Source: Ophiocordyceps camponoti-saundersi (nom. inval.)
Lineage: Eukaryota > Ascomycota > Sordariomycetes > Hypocreales > Ophiocordycipitaceae
Direction: 5' to 3'
Assembly (NCBI GenBank): GCA_003339415.1
Contig: PDHQ01000003.1
Span: forward strand, 434,001-498,000
Length of the DNA stretch: 64,000 nucleotides
A model generated the notes under the pieces. It searched no databases, was not told where the DNA came from, and saw only the letters and a program-made list of their open reading frames with translations. Below, one piece after another: positions 48,452 through 58,356 of this stretch (the first letter of the stretch is position 1; the number at the start of each line of letters is the position of its first letter). A program made the translations under genes and the position numbers.

Positions 48452-49495
48452 ATGGCGGAACACGAGGCGTTGCAGCCGATCCACCCGTCCATGGCCGGCA
48501 GGCTGGACCCCGTCTTCGAAGAGCTGTACAACCAACACGTGGCCAAGACGCCGGCCCAGCCCGTGGACCTAACCCGGCTGCGTGCTAGTTACTCGACCCT
48601 TTACAGCTACGGCACCGGCCCGGCCCCGGACGTGGGTCGCGTCTACGATGCCGAGGTGCCGGTCGATGACGCGACGATGCTGGCGGTGCGCGTGTACGAG
48701 CCCAAGACGTCCCGAGGTCCGTGGCCCGTCCACGTCGACTTTCACGGCGGTGGTTGGGGTCTTGGCGATCTCGACACCGAGGCACACGTGTGCAGACACC
48801 TGTGCGCCAAGGCCGGCGTGGCCGTCATCGACGTCGCTTATCGGCTCGTGCCCGAGTTTGCCTTTCCCACCGCCGTCACCGACGGCTTCGCGGCCCTAAA
48901 GTATATCCACGACGCCGAGGGCGCCCGCCGTTTCAACATCCGGCCCGACAGCATATCGCTGGGAGGCGTCTCGGCCGGAGGCTGCATCGCCTTGATCTTG
49001 GCCCACCTCGCGCGCGATCACAGTCCGGCCCCGATCCCGTTACGGCTGGTTGCCGTCGCGACGCCCGTCATCGACGACCTCTCGCAGTACGAGACGGCGG
49101 CCGACTCGCCCTTCCCGTCAATGCGAGAGAATGAGATGGCGCCGACGCTCAATTGGGCCCGACTGGCTTGGTTCGACAGGCTCAAGTGGTCGAGCGTCGA
49201 AGGAGGAGGAGGCGCGGAGCAGCGTCAAAAGGTAGGCTGGTTCGCCAACCTACTCAGGGCGCCGCGCTACGACAGTCTGGCCAAGACGGTCATCTACACA
49301 GCCGGCGCCGACCCTCTGCGCGACGAGGGCGAGCGATATGCTCAACTTCTGATAGAGAACGGCGTCGAGGTGACGGCCAGACGATATCCCGGCGTACCAC
49401 ATCCCTTTATCCACATGGATAAGCATCTGTGGCAGGCTAGAGACTTGATTGACCGGACGGCCCGGGAGATTCGCCTGGCGCACTGGGACCCGTAG
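48452..49495 (+). CDS. HSL-family alpha/beta hydrolase
   Basis: A single exon, 347 aa. Hormone-sensitive-lipase type (alpha/beta hydrolase fold 3): oxyanion motif HGGGW at residues 98-102, nucleophile Ser174 in GVSAGG, acid Asp287 (GADPLRDEG) and His317 (PHPFIH). No signal peptide, so cytosolic. The family hydrolyses esters, lactones or thioesters. Because neither PKS in the window has a thioesterase and this is the only hydrolase, it is a candidate for releasing a polyketide or cleaving an ester; the 15-22 kb distance to the NR-PKS makes that speculative. It could equally belong to the oxidoreductase group on its right. Confidence 0.9.
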   Translation: MAEHEALQPIHPSMAGRLDPVFEELYNQHVAKTPAQPVDLTRLRASYSTLYSYGTGPAPDVGRVYDAEVPVDDATMLAVRVYEPKTSRGPWPVHVDFHGGGWGLGDLDTEAHVCRHLCAKAGVAVIDVAYRLVPEFAFPTAVTDGFAALKYIHDAEGARRFNIRPDSISLGGVSAGGCIALILAHLARDHSPAPIPLRLVAVATPVIDDLSQYETAADSPFPSMRENEMAPTLNWARLAWFDRLKWSSVEGGGGAEQRQKVGWFANLLRAPRYDSLAKTVIYTAGADPLRDEGERYAQLLIENGVEVTARRYPGVPHPFIHMDKHLWQARDLIDRTAREIRLAHWDP

Positions 49496-50711
49496 TTGCA
49501 TGTGAGGCGGGGATATATATATGGGGGGGGGGGGTTGTGGAAGGGGGGGTGGTGGTTTGTCTTTTGACGGTTTCACTTTCGGGAAACGCGACATTTAGAG
49601 ATGGGATGTTTTTTCTTTTCCCTACATTCTCTCTCTGTCTTCAAGGCTTGGAGCCGTCTTGGCTTTTCCTTCTTGTGAGCGTAAAAAAAAAGTCCTCATA
49701 CGAGTTTATTGTACGTTAGTACGTATGTATGTGTCTGTGTCTCTCACTCTCTCTGTGTGTTCCTTGCTTTCGGGGGTCTTTTGCATGTTGACGAGAGACA
49801 GAGAGAGAAAGGATAACTTCCCGTCCACGACGAGACGTGGCTGTCGGCTCCTCATTCAAGGCAGGGGAGAGGGGAAAGGGGGGAAGGGGGGGGGACGTGG
49901 CTGCTCATCTCCGTCACGGTCCAACCACCAACCAACCAGGCTGGCAGTTTGTCTCTTGCGCTCAGGCGGCCAGGGGTGGAAAGGGAGGGGGGTTGGGGTT
50001 GTTTACAGCTCCATACATACATGTATGTATGTATGTAGGTATGCATGTGTGTATGTGTGCGTGTGTGTGAATGTACGGATTATAGATGCACAGATGACAA
50101 CGAGGCCATACACTCATGCATATCCTCACACATGCATATCCGTACATTCACACTCGCACATCAAGATACGCAGAAAGAAAGAATGACCACGAGAAAGAGA
50201 CAGACGACCATCCAGCGGCGGCGGACGCCTGAGCCCGTAAACCTCGACTTTGTTGGTCGTCGTGAGTCTCGGTAGAAGGACGAAGCAGGCTGCCAAGGCA
50301 TTCGTGCGAGCCTCGACGTGTCACGAACTGGTCTGACCATTTCTCTTCTCTTCTCTCCTCTTCCCCCTTCCCCCCCCCCCTTTTTTTTATCCCTTTCCCT
50401 CTTCTAATCGAGGAATCTTGTCGTTATATCCGTAGAGCTACTTGCCTTTTTTTTTCCAGGTTTGTCGGTATGCAGGATATGCTGTGCGACTGTGAGGTTT
50501 TTCGGCCCCCTTTCCCTCTTCTATATTAGTTTCGCTATGTAGGTACTTTACACACCCCCTTTTTTTTTATGTCTATGCCCGCTGGGCAAAAGCAACGTTG
50601 GGTTTGGTTTCGAATTTTTGTTTTGTGAGATTCGAGACTTGAGAGGGTGAAAGATGATGGACGTGAATTTGTAGGTGTAAGTACGGAGTGTATGAATGGA
50701 TACATGTCATA

Positions 50712-50805
50712 GACACACACACACACACACACAGACGGAGACACAGACACAGACACAGACACAGACACAGACACAGACACAGACACAGACACAGACACAG
50801 ACACA
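50712..50805 (+). repeat. (AC)n plus (GACACA)n microsatellite array
   Basis: An (AC)n run at about 50712-50732 followed by about 11 units of the hexamer GACACA to 50805. The minus strand reads as a Val-Ser repeat frame, which I treat as an artefact. Confidence 0.9.
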
Positions 50806-51051
50806 CTGCTAGAGACATTGATAGAGACACAAGAAAGAGAATCCTCTTCATCCTGTATCCGTAGAGAGGAAGTTGCTTATTAGTACTATTACATTCCTAC
50901 ATGCCTACCTAGGTATCTATGTATGTATGTATGTATGTATGTACTCCGTATGTGCAGAGAGGTAGGCTCTTGTATACAGGTATGTAAAAATAGCTATCCT
51001 TCGTTGAAAAGAAAAACGGGAGATGACGGCTACTTGGTTCACACGGTACCT

Positions 51052-51342
51052 ATCCGTACATCGACCTGTTTTGGAGAGCCGAGGCTGGCGCCAGAGGCCG
51101 CATCGAACACGTACGGATACATACAGACCTGATCCGTACAGACCTACCTACGCTCATGCAGTGGCCTGGCTATCCGTACCCAGACAGGGACCCCTACGAC
51201 CCCAACGCTGGTCCCCTTTCGAGAGGTTTGCGTCTTGATAGGCGGCAGGTTTCCCTTCTTCTCCCCCGCATTGTTGGTCATGATGCGCCCGCCAGGATTC
51301 GCAGCTGAGGAATCCGTGTCGGCACAGTGTGTGTGTGAGCGA

Positions 51343-51374
<32 letters not shown>

Positions 51375-51829
51375 AGGTGAGTGAGTGAATGAAGGAGTGT
51401 GTGGCTGGCTGGCTGCAAGTGCCTCCCCAATTGGCTCCTCTATCCGTACCAACGAACAGCAATCACGTACCCCGCGGTAGCGATACTCGCTTGTTTCGAA
51501 GCCGAGCCAACTCCGCATGCTCGGTGCCGCCGTGCTTTCCCACATGGCTACCTCCTAGACCATGTCGGCTAGCCTCAGGCTTCGCGTACTGCACGAGTAA
51601 CCGTCGAGGTCCCTGTACCCCGCCGGTACGGGGATGACGGGCCCCGCAGCCGCTGACAGCGAGGCGGAAACCACCCCCGCCCCTCTTTTCCTTCTCCACT
51701 CCCCTTTCTGGGAAGGTATGTGCTAATAAGCTCTACTACATGCCTCTACAGGCTCTACGGACCTGCTACAGGCACTACTACAGTACTACCTGCCCTGCCT
51801 TACCCTCTCTATACACTGCTATCCGTACA
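51052..51829. promoter_or_regulatory. Cluster of six ATCCGTAC octamers
   Basis: Copies at 51052-51059 (+), 51111-51118 (-), 51132-51139 (+), 51172-51179 (+), 51442-51449 (+) and 51821-51828 (+). The second and third form an inverted repeat with a 13-nt spacer. This is 0.5-1.25 kb upstream of the Zn2Cys6 gene. An octamer on either strand is expected about once per 33 kb in random DNA, so the density is far above chance. The octamer contains the CCG triplet favoured by Zn2Cys6 factors. Confidence 0.5.
51346..51374 (+). repeat. (GA)n microsatellite
   Basis: About 14 GA units within the region upstream of the Zn2Cys6 gene. Confidence 0.85.
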
Positions 51830-51943
51830 CACTTTCCACCTCTATTCGTAGAACGAACTACCTCTCGCGGTCGTTCCCGCCTTCTGCGCCGAGCCGAACC
51901 ACACCACCAACCCAAACCAACCGACCGGCCTCTCCTTTCTCCC

Positions 51944-51982
<39 letters not shown>

Positions 51983-52305
51983 TTCTCTCTTTCTCTCTCT
52001 CCTCACTGACTCTCTTCGACTCCTCCCAGTCACTCCATCCAGTTTCTATCTCAGAATTGAATTTTTATTTTTATTTTTTATATTTTTTTTTTCCTCATTT
52101 TTTCTTTCTATTCTTGTTCTTTCCTTTTTTTTTCTTTTTACCTTTGCCTCTTCCTTTACACCTTCCCTACCTAGTACCTACCACTTACCCACTACCCACC
52201 TACTACCTACCTCTCTCTCCATCTACGATCTATCCCATCCAACTGCGGATACTGTTAACTCATCACCTACCTCTCTTCTCTTCATAACCTCTCTACCTCG
52301 ATTCC

Positions 52306-54462
52306 ATGACTACTTGCTCTCTTCCCTCCTTTACTTATGACGCTCCCAAGCTTCTCCCCTCGCATGCGACCTGGACGAATCCCGATCCCATCTCGCGCCA
52401 TCGCAGCTCCACCGCAGAGCAGCAGCGGCTGACGACGGCTCCAATTATGGGCTCCGAGAGCCGTCCCGTCTGCCACCGCTGCGCCCAGATCAAGCAGGCT
52501 TGCGACGGCAGCCTGCCTTGCGCCAGATGTGTGCGTCTTAGCCTGCCGTGTCGTCCGCGCAATTCGCCCGCCGCAACAGCCGCAGCTACGGACGATGATT
52601 TCCAGGGGGAAATGCCCAAGGCGCGCATCCGCCGCGTCCAGACCGGTTGCCTCATGTGCAAGCGTCGCAAGAAAAAATGCGACGAGACAAAACCGCGATG
52701 CGGTGACTGTCGACGTCTCTGTCTCGACTGCGCCTGGCCTCCGGAGCGCCATGGACGCGCCAAGGCCGTTGCCGCTGCTGCTGCTGCTCATGCCGCCGCG
52801 GCTCATGCCGTCGCCGCCGCCGGTGGCCACGACCCTTTTGCCGTGCCCGTCGCCAAGGCCATGATGGAGTTGCCTATCCGAAGCAGCCCGAGTCCCGTCT
52901 CCACGCCCGTCTGCCACCGCCAAGGCAGCCACGACAGCAGCCACGGCAGCCTCATCAGCCATGTTGCGCGCCACGACGCCGCCGCTGGCGCCGCCTCTTC
53001 CTCCTCCTCATCAACCACTTCCTCATCTTACCCTCCACAGGATCCGTCTACTGATGGCAACTCGGTGCCCGCCTTGCCCCCGGGCTCGACTACGTCCACC
53101 GTCAGTGACATGATGCTCGACATGATGAGTCCGGACACGGTCGCGTGGGACATGACGGGTTCACCGCCCGGCTGGATCGATGCCGTCACGCCTGCCAGTA
53201 GCGGCAGCCCGGCCGCGTCGATACACTCCACCCCCGGTTCCTCTCTGTCCATATACGTGCCTCAGTTGTTACCTCAGCTCAGCGCGCCCCAAGACAAGGC
53301 GCTCCTCAACCATTACTCCACCATCGTCTCTTCCATACTGTCGCGCCGCTGCTCCCCGACCAACCCGTACAACCACTATCTCCTGCCCATGGCCCAGGGT
53401 AACGATCTCGTCTTACACTGCATACTTGCCCTGTCGGCCAACCACTGGCGCAAGCTTCAGCCGACGCTCAACGACCGTGGCCTGGTACACAAGAGTAAGG
53501 CCACTCAGTCCCTCGCCAGGCTGTTACCACACGTAGATAGGACGAGCGCCGACATCGCCCTCGTCAGCAGCCTGCTGCTGTGCATGACGGAGCTCTTTGA
53601 CGGCACCAGCGAGGGCTGGAAGCTCCATCTCAAGGGCGCCAAGCGCTTGCTGATTACGCTCAAGAAACAGCAGGGCGAGATGATGACGGGCCATTACAAA
53701 TTCCTCCTGCGCCTAGCCCGTTTCCTCGACTCGGCCGCCACCACCTCCACCTGCCGTCCTCCGCTCATCGGTGAGGAGGAGGCTGAGGCTGTGGCCCTGG
53801 ACCGTATGACGTCCACACCGGACGAGGAGGACTCGGCCGTCTACGGCATTCCCAAGGAGCTCTTCCATCTTATTGACCGCGTCAACACACTGGCAGACCT
53901 GAGGAGCACCCGCGTCGACGAGGCGTCCGAGGCCGCATTTCGCCTCCATGCCAACGAAATTGAGGACCGCATCAACCATTGGTCCTACGAGAGAAGCGGC
54001 ACGCCGCGCGTCGGTGCGTGGACGGTGTCGTCGCCGTCGTCGTCGATGTCGTCCTCGACGCAAGACGATGTCGTCCAGGCCACGTGGGCGTTTGAGTACG
54101 CCATACGGCTGAGGCTTCACCAGATCGTAGAGGGCTACGAGCTCACGGACCCCAAGGTCAGCCACTACGTCGAGGGCATCCTCCACTCGGTGCAGAAGAT
54201 ACGATACGGAAGCCCGCTCGAGTCGTGCTTGATTTTCCCCCTGGTCATGGCCGGAGGAGCGTGCTGGAAGCTGGAACACCGGCTCGTCATTCAGGACCGG
54301 CTGCTGATTATGGAGAGGACTTGCGGCTTCGGCTACATTTATAACGCCAGGGATCTGGTCGAGAGGGTGTGGTCGAGGCGGGACCAAGCCGAGGGTACCG
54401 GTGCGATCGTCAACTGGGCGCGGATCCGCTACTACGAGATGAACGGGCTGGTACTATTTTGA
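52306..54462 (+). CDS. Transcription factor with two tandem Zn2Cys6 clusters
   Basis: A single exon, 718 aa; the alternative start at Met48 (52447) immediately precedes the first cluster. Cluster 1 has Cys56, 59, 66, 72, 75 and 82 (CX2CX6CX5CX2CX6C) but lacks the usual basic residues between Cys2 and Cys3. Cluster 2 has Cys115, 118, 125, 132, 135 and 142 with the basic 'KRRKKK' run. Ala/His-rich and Ser-rich low-complexity linkers follow. The C-terminal half (from about residue 325, ending 'RYYEMNGLVLF') looks like the Fungal_trans_2 middle region. A nuclear pathway-type regulator; it is the only sequence-specific transcription factor in the window and the natural candidate to control one or both flanking gene groups. 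Confidence 0.9.
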   Translation: MTTCSLPSFTYDAPKLLPSHATWTNPDPISRHRSSTAEQQRLTTAPIMGSESRPVCHRCAQIKQACDGSLPCARCVRLSLPCRPRNSPAATAAATDDDFQGEMPKARIRRVQTGCLMCKRRKKKCDETKPRCGDCRRLCLDCAWPPERHGRAKAVAAAAAAHAAAAHAVAAAGGHDPFAVPVAKAMMELPIRSSPSPVSTPVCHRQGSHDSSHGSLISHVARHDAAAGAASSSSSSTTSSSYPPQDPSTDGNSVPALPPGSTTSTVSDMMLDMMSPDTVAWDMTGSPPGWIDAVTPASSGSPAASIHSTPGSSLSIYVPQLLPQLSAPQDKALLNHYSTIVSSILSRRCSPTNPYNHYLLPMAQGNDLVLHCILALSANHWRKLQPTLNDRGLVHKSKATQSLARLLPHVDRTSADIALVSSLLLCMTELFDGTSEGWKLHLKGAKRLLITLKKQQGEMMTGHYKFLLRLARFLDSAATTSTCRPPLIGEEEAEAVALDRMTSTPDEEDSAVYGIPKELFHLIDRVNTLADLRSTRVDEASEAAFRLHANEIEDRINHWSYERSGTPRVGAWTVSSPSSSMSSSTQDDVVQATWAFEYAIRLRLHQIVEGYELTDPKVSHYVEGILHSVQKIRYGSPLESCLIFPLVMAGGACWKLEHRLVIQDRLLIMERTCGFGYIYNARDLVERVWSRRDQAEGTGAIVNWARIRYYEMNGLVLF

Positions 54463-55406
54463 CGCGGCAGAAGTTACCGTCGAAGACCGATGCAAGTTGC
54501 CAGAATCAGTACGCTTCTCCATGATACTCGGCCGCAATTGGAAATGTGGCAAGTCATGAGACGTATTGCAGTTGCAGTTGGTGTTGGTGTCGTGGCGGCG
54601 CCTTGCTCACAGCTTCCTGCATGAGACGTTGGGGCGGGTAAGAAGGCTGGGTCAGGTTGCCCTTCAGGCAGCCACGGTCCCCTCGTGGGAAGCACGATGA
54701 TCCGGCAGGACACGAAGACATGCTCCCGTCTGGTTTGGTCGACCATGGTCCGAGGCATGAGGAGCTTGATATGGCGATATTAGGGGGCCGGACAGGAGGC
54801 CGGACAAGAGGCTGCAGTAGTCACTGATGACAAATATAGCTGGACTCATTGACAAGATGCGGCTCCCCGGCAGGCGGCAACTGTCGGGCAGTAGTTAGGG
54901 CTTACATACCGTCTCATGGATGATGACGATGATGATCAGCTGAAGAAGGAGTGGGAAGGTTGAAAGATTTGGCAAGCGATGAGGAGGAATTGATTTTCTT
55001 TTTTTGTTGTTTTATACGTGTGTGCAGACAAGAAGCATGGAAACGGTGATGGTGATGGTGAGAATGTCTGGACCGGGAGAGAGACATGATGGTGGAAGAG
55101 GAGGAGAGGACGAGGACGAGGACGAGGAGAGTTGGAAGGAGAAGGTCGGGGTAGACGTGTATGTAAAAAGGATGCCGTTGCTCAGGCTCTGGATAGGTGT
55201 GGGCGGCGAGGTGCCTTGAAGGGTCATGCGGGATCCGCGGGAGTGCGTGCACTAAGAAAGAGACGACGGACGTATGTATGCATGCGACGGCGACATGAAG
55301 GCTGGACTGGGACTGGGTATGGACGATTGCCTCTTATTGCCGGCGTTGGGACAGGCGGACATGAATGGGGTGAAATGTCTGTGGCACACGATTGATGAAG
55401 CGTGCT

Positions 55407-55408
<2 letters not shown>

Positions 55409-55451
<43 letters not shown>
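55409..55451 (+). repeat. Compound (TG)n(AG)n microsatellite
   Basis: About ten TG units running directly into about twelve GA units. Confidence 0.9.
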
Positions 55452-56570
55452 AATGGCGAGGAGGAGGGAAGAGAGAGAGGGAGAGGGAGAGACAGAGGCG
55501 GAGAGAAAGGGCGTCTGTTGTTTCGGACTCGGAATTCGGTTGGCCGGTCTGAGCTGGATGCCAGCCTCGAGTACATGTTTATGAAGGGTGGCTTTGAAGT
55601 CTTTGGGCCGCTTGAGAGTTGTCTGTTAAGACTGGTAACTCCCTCGTTGTTGAACAGCAGACGTGCGTGCGTGGTGTAAGTGTGTGTGTGTGTGTGTGTG
55701 TGTGGTGTCAGTGTCTATCTACCTACCTAGGTATGTACATAGTTATGAGGTAGGTATGTATGTAAACCGACGGCCCGTGAAGTGAAGCGACGGAAGGGGG
55801 GGGGGAGGAGAGAAGGATTGGATGGGGAGGGATGGGTCACGATGTTTTTCCTTGTAAGAGACAGAAAACGGGCGAACAAGGAAGGGACAGCAAAGAGAGA
55901 ATTAAAGTAAAGAGCCGCAGCCGCCGGCGGAGCGCGGGAAAGATAAAAAAAATGATCGGCGCCGGGGAAGGGACTGTGGAAAAAAAGCGACGGGGGAGGG
56001 ATATTTCCTATACGCTTCTTTGCTTGTGTGTCATACTCATGGTCAGGGTTGCGAGGGAGGAGGAATAGCGGTCTTTACTGTATGTACATATGGATGTAGT
56101 CGGTGTCGGTGTCGGGGACGGGGGGAATTGTGAGGGACACACACACGTGTTTTGATGCGTTTCGGACCGTTTCCGAGGCATTTACTGCGCGTGCTGAGAT
56201 GCGGATACACATGTGCAGTTGTATGTATGTATGTATAGGCGCTTTCGTGTTTGCGACGGGGTGTTTGGGATGAGGGTTTTCGTTGCTTGTTGATGAGGAT
56301 GGTTATATATATACATATGGGCTAGGTGAGTTGGGCTATTTAGGCTATTGGGCTGGGGGAGGGAACAATGGAAGACGAGCAACTGCTAAACAAACAGAGT
56401 TCGGATGTTTGCCGACGATAGGGCTTGCTTTCTACATACATACATGAAGGCGTCCTCGGCTTAGACATACATACAATACAGCATCTATGCGGACATTGCG
56501 TATGTATGTATGATGTATGAATATGATGTATGTAAGAAGCGGGTTGGAAAAACACGAGAGAGACGGAAAG

Positions 56571-56576
<6 letters not shown>

Positions 56577-56609
<33 letters not shown>
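56577..56609 (+). repeat. (AG)n microsatellite
   Basis: About 16 uninterrupted AG units, in the spacer between the Zn2Cys6 gene and the extended SDR gene. Confidence 0.9.
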
Positions 56610-56611
<2 letters not shown>

Positions 56612-57044
56612 CCGACCTTTTTTTTCTCTCCCTCTCTTCACTCTCTTCTCTTCCTTTTTTGCGACGGCTGCAGTTACTCTTAATCCTGTTTCTTTGTTGT
56701 TGTAGATCTTTAGGATAGGAGGAATATTTCCATCGGTCTGGCGGAGATGGGGAATTGACGTCTCCATCTCTCGCTTCCTTTCTCTCTCTCCCATCTCTCG
56801 TATCGTGTGCATACATACTTGCTTGCTTGCCTTTAACATATATACTACTATGATCCTACATACATATATATACTCCATCTGCCTACCTATAGACACATAC
56901 ATACATACGTAGACGAATGACACCTTGACCAATACTACCAATATCAGCAATCACCTATTATCCATTCATTCATCGAACAGTATTCTCATACGGAAATCTC
57001 CTCACTCACTTATACATACATACAAGGATACACAAACCCCGGCC

Positions 57045-58193
57045 ATGCCCTCCAAGCTGGCCTCCACCCCAATCACACCCCCCCTCCAACCTCCAGCCAC
57101 GATCCTCGTCACCGGCGCAAACGGCTTCATCGCCCAGCACTGCATCTCCGCCCTCCTCTCACACGGCTACCGCGTCATCGGCACCGTCCGCACAGAAGCC
57201 AAGGCGAACCTCGTCCGACAAACGCACGGTCAAGCCCCGGCTTTGACCGTCGTCGTCGTAACCGGCGACATCTCCAGGCCGGAATCCTTACTCGATGCCC
57301 TCTCGGTAGCAGGTCGTCAACACCAACACCGAGACAATGAAGAAAAAGAAGAAGAAAACATCTCTGCCATCTTCCACCTTGCTTCTCCCTTTCATTATCG
57401 CGTCGTCGACTTTGAGACGGATTTGATGCGCCCCGCTGTCGGTGGTGCCGTCGCCGTCCTCGAGGCCGCTACTAGGATCCCTTCCGTGAAGAGAGTCGTC
57501 TTCACCGGTAGTTTCGCTGGCATCTACGACGCTTCCGCCGGTCCGACGCCGGAAAAGACCTACTCACCCCGTGATTGGAGCCCCCTCACCTACCGCGACG
57601 GGACGAACGCGGCCGACGCCCCGACCGCTTACCGAGCCAGCAAGACGGCAGCCGAGAGGGCTGTATGGGCCTTTGTCAAGGACAAAAGACCTAGTTTCGA
57701 CGTCGTCAGCCTCTGTCCCGCCATGGTATTCGGTCCCTTTCTACCGGCCGCCCTCCCACCCTGCACCTCCCACCTCAACACGAGCAACGGCCTCGTCTGG
57801 TCCGTCCTCTCCGCCGATCCCGACCGTCCCCTCCCGCCGACCAAGGCTCCCGTCTGGGTCGACGTCCGGGACGTGGCTCTCGCCCACCTTTGCGCCTTGG
57901 AAACGCCCTCCGCCGGCGGGAGACGCTTCCTCCTCGCCGCCGGCACGTACTGCAATCAGGAGCTGGCTGATGTTGGCCGTAGGCTCTCCTGCTGTGCCAA
58001 GTTCGTGAATCGTATCCCGCTCGGTTGGCCTGGGAGGAGGGAGAGTCAGAGTCATTTCGCTGTTGATGCTTCTGATGCTGAGGACGTGTTGGGGTTGAGC
58101 TTTCGGTCTTTGGACGCTTGTTTGGCCGATTTGGTGCCGCAGCTTTTCGAGATTGAGAGGGAGGCGAGGAGGAGGAGCAGGAGGAAGAAGTGA
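57045..58193 (+). CDS. Extended SDR, NAD-dependent epimerase / dihydroflavonol reductase-like
   Basis: A single exon of 382 aa from ATG 57045; upstream codons are open but come from TACA repeats. Motifs: 'ILVTGANGFIAQHCISALL' (cofactor site, about residue 20), 'IFHLASPF', 'RVVFTGSFAGIY' (catalytic Ser/Thr region) and 'YRASKTAAERA' (Tyr-xxx-Lys). The family, related to Gre2-type carbonyl and cinnamoyl-CoA reductases, reduces aldehydes or ketones with NADPH. The C-terminus is strongly basic (RRRSRRKK). It is convergent with the GMC oxidoreductase (163 bp gap). Substrate unknown; a secondary-metabolite role is possible from the neighbours. Confidence 0.9.
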   Translation: MPSKLASTPITPPLQPPATILVTGANGFIAQHCISALLSHGYRVIGTVRTEAKANLVRQTHGQAPALTVVVVTGDISRPESLLDALSVAGRQHQHRDNEEKEEENISAIFHLASPFHYRVVDFETDLMRPAVGGAVAVLEAATRIPSVKRVVFTGSFAGIYDASAGPTPEKTYSPRDWSPLTYRDGTNAADAPTAYRASKTAAERAVWAFVKDKRPSFDVVSLCPAMVFGPFLPAALPPCTSHLNTSNGLVWSVLSADPDRPLPPTKAPVWVDVRDVALAHLCALETPSAGGRRFLLAAGTYCNQELADVGRRLSCCAKFVNRIPLGWPGRRESQSHFAVDASDAEDVLGLSFRSLDACLADLVPQLFEIEREARRRSRRKK

Positions 58194-58356
58194 TGGACTG
58201 CTCCGTTGCCTGCAGAGATGCCGAATTCATTATTCGGAACTACGTCGACGATCGTGTCTTTTTCCATGCCAAAGACGGGCATCATGAGAATAAGAGACGA
58301 CGAGTGGGAAAAAAAAAAAAGGGATGCTTTATATCTCTAATATTTACAAAGTAATT

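Larger units (their letters stand above)
49496..52305. promoter_or_regulatory. 2.8-kb low-complexity region upstream of the Zn2Cys6 gene
   Basis: Unusually repeat-dense: G-runs near 49524, CT/TG runs 49740-49760, TGTA runs 50014-50040 and 50923-50943, (AC)n then (GACACA)n at 50712-50805, (GA)n at 51346-51374, and pyrimidine tracts 51930-52010 and 52057-52140. Six ATCCGTAC octamers (both strands) lie between 51052 and 51829. It probably combines a long promoter and leader for the regulator. No protein-coding gene supported. Confidence 0.55.
54463..57044. other. 2.6-kb microsatellite-rich intergenic region
   Basis: No gene supported. (TG)n then (GA)n at about 55409-55451, (TG)n at 55679-55703, a G-run near 55797, TGTA runs near 56221-56236 and 56492-56530, (GA)n at 56577-56609, and TACA runs before the SDR start. 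The open frames here are composed of these repeats. Confidence 0.6.

Noticed and set aside
49659..50186. 175-codon open frame downstream of the hydrolase
   Set aside because: Composed of TG, G-run and TGTA repeats; low-complexity translation with no family.
50535..50851. Val-Ser / Leu-Cys repeat open frames on the minus strand
   Set aside because: They are direct translations of the (GACACA)n microsatellite.
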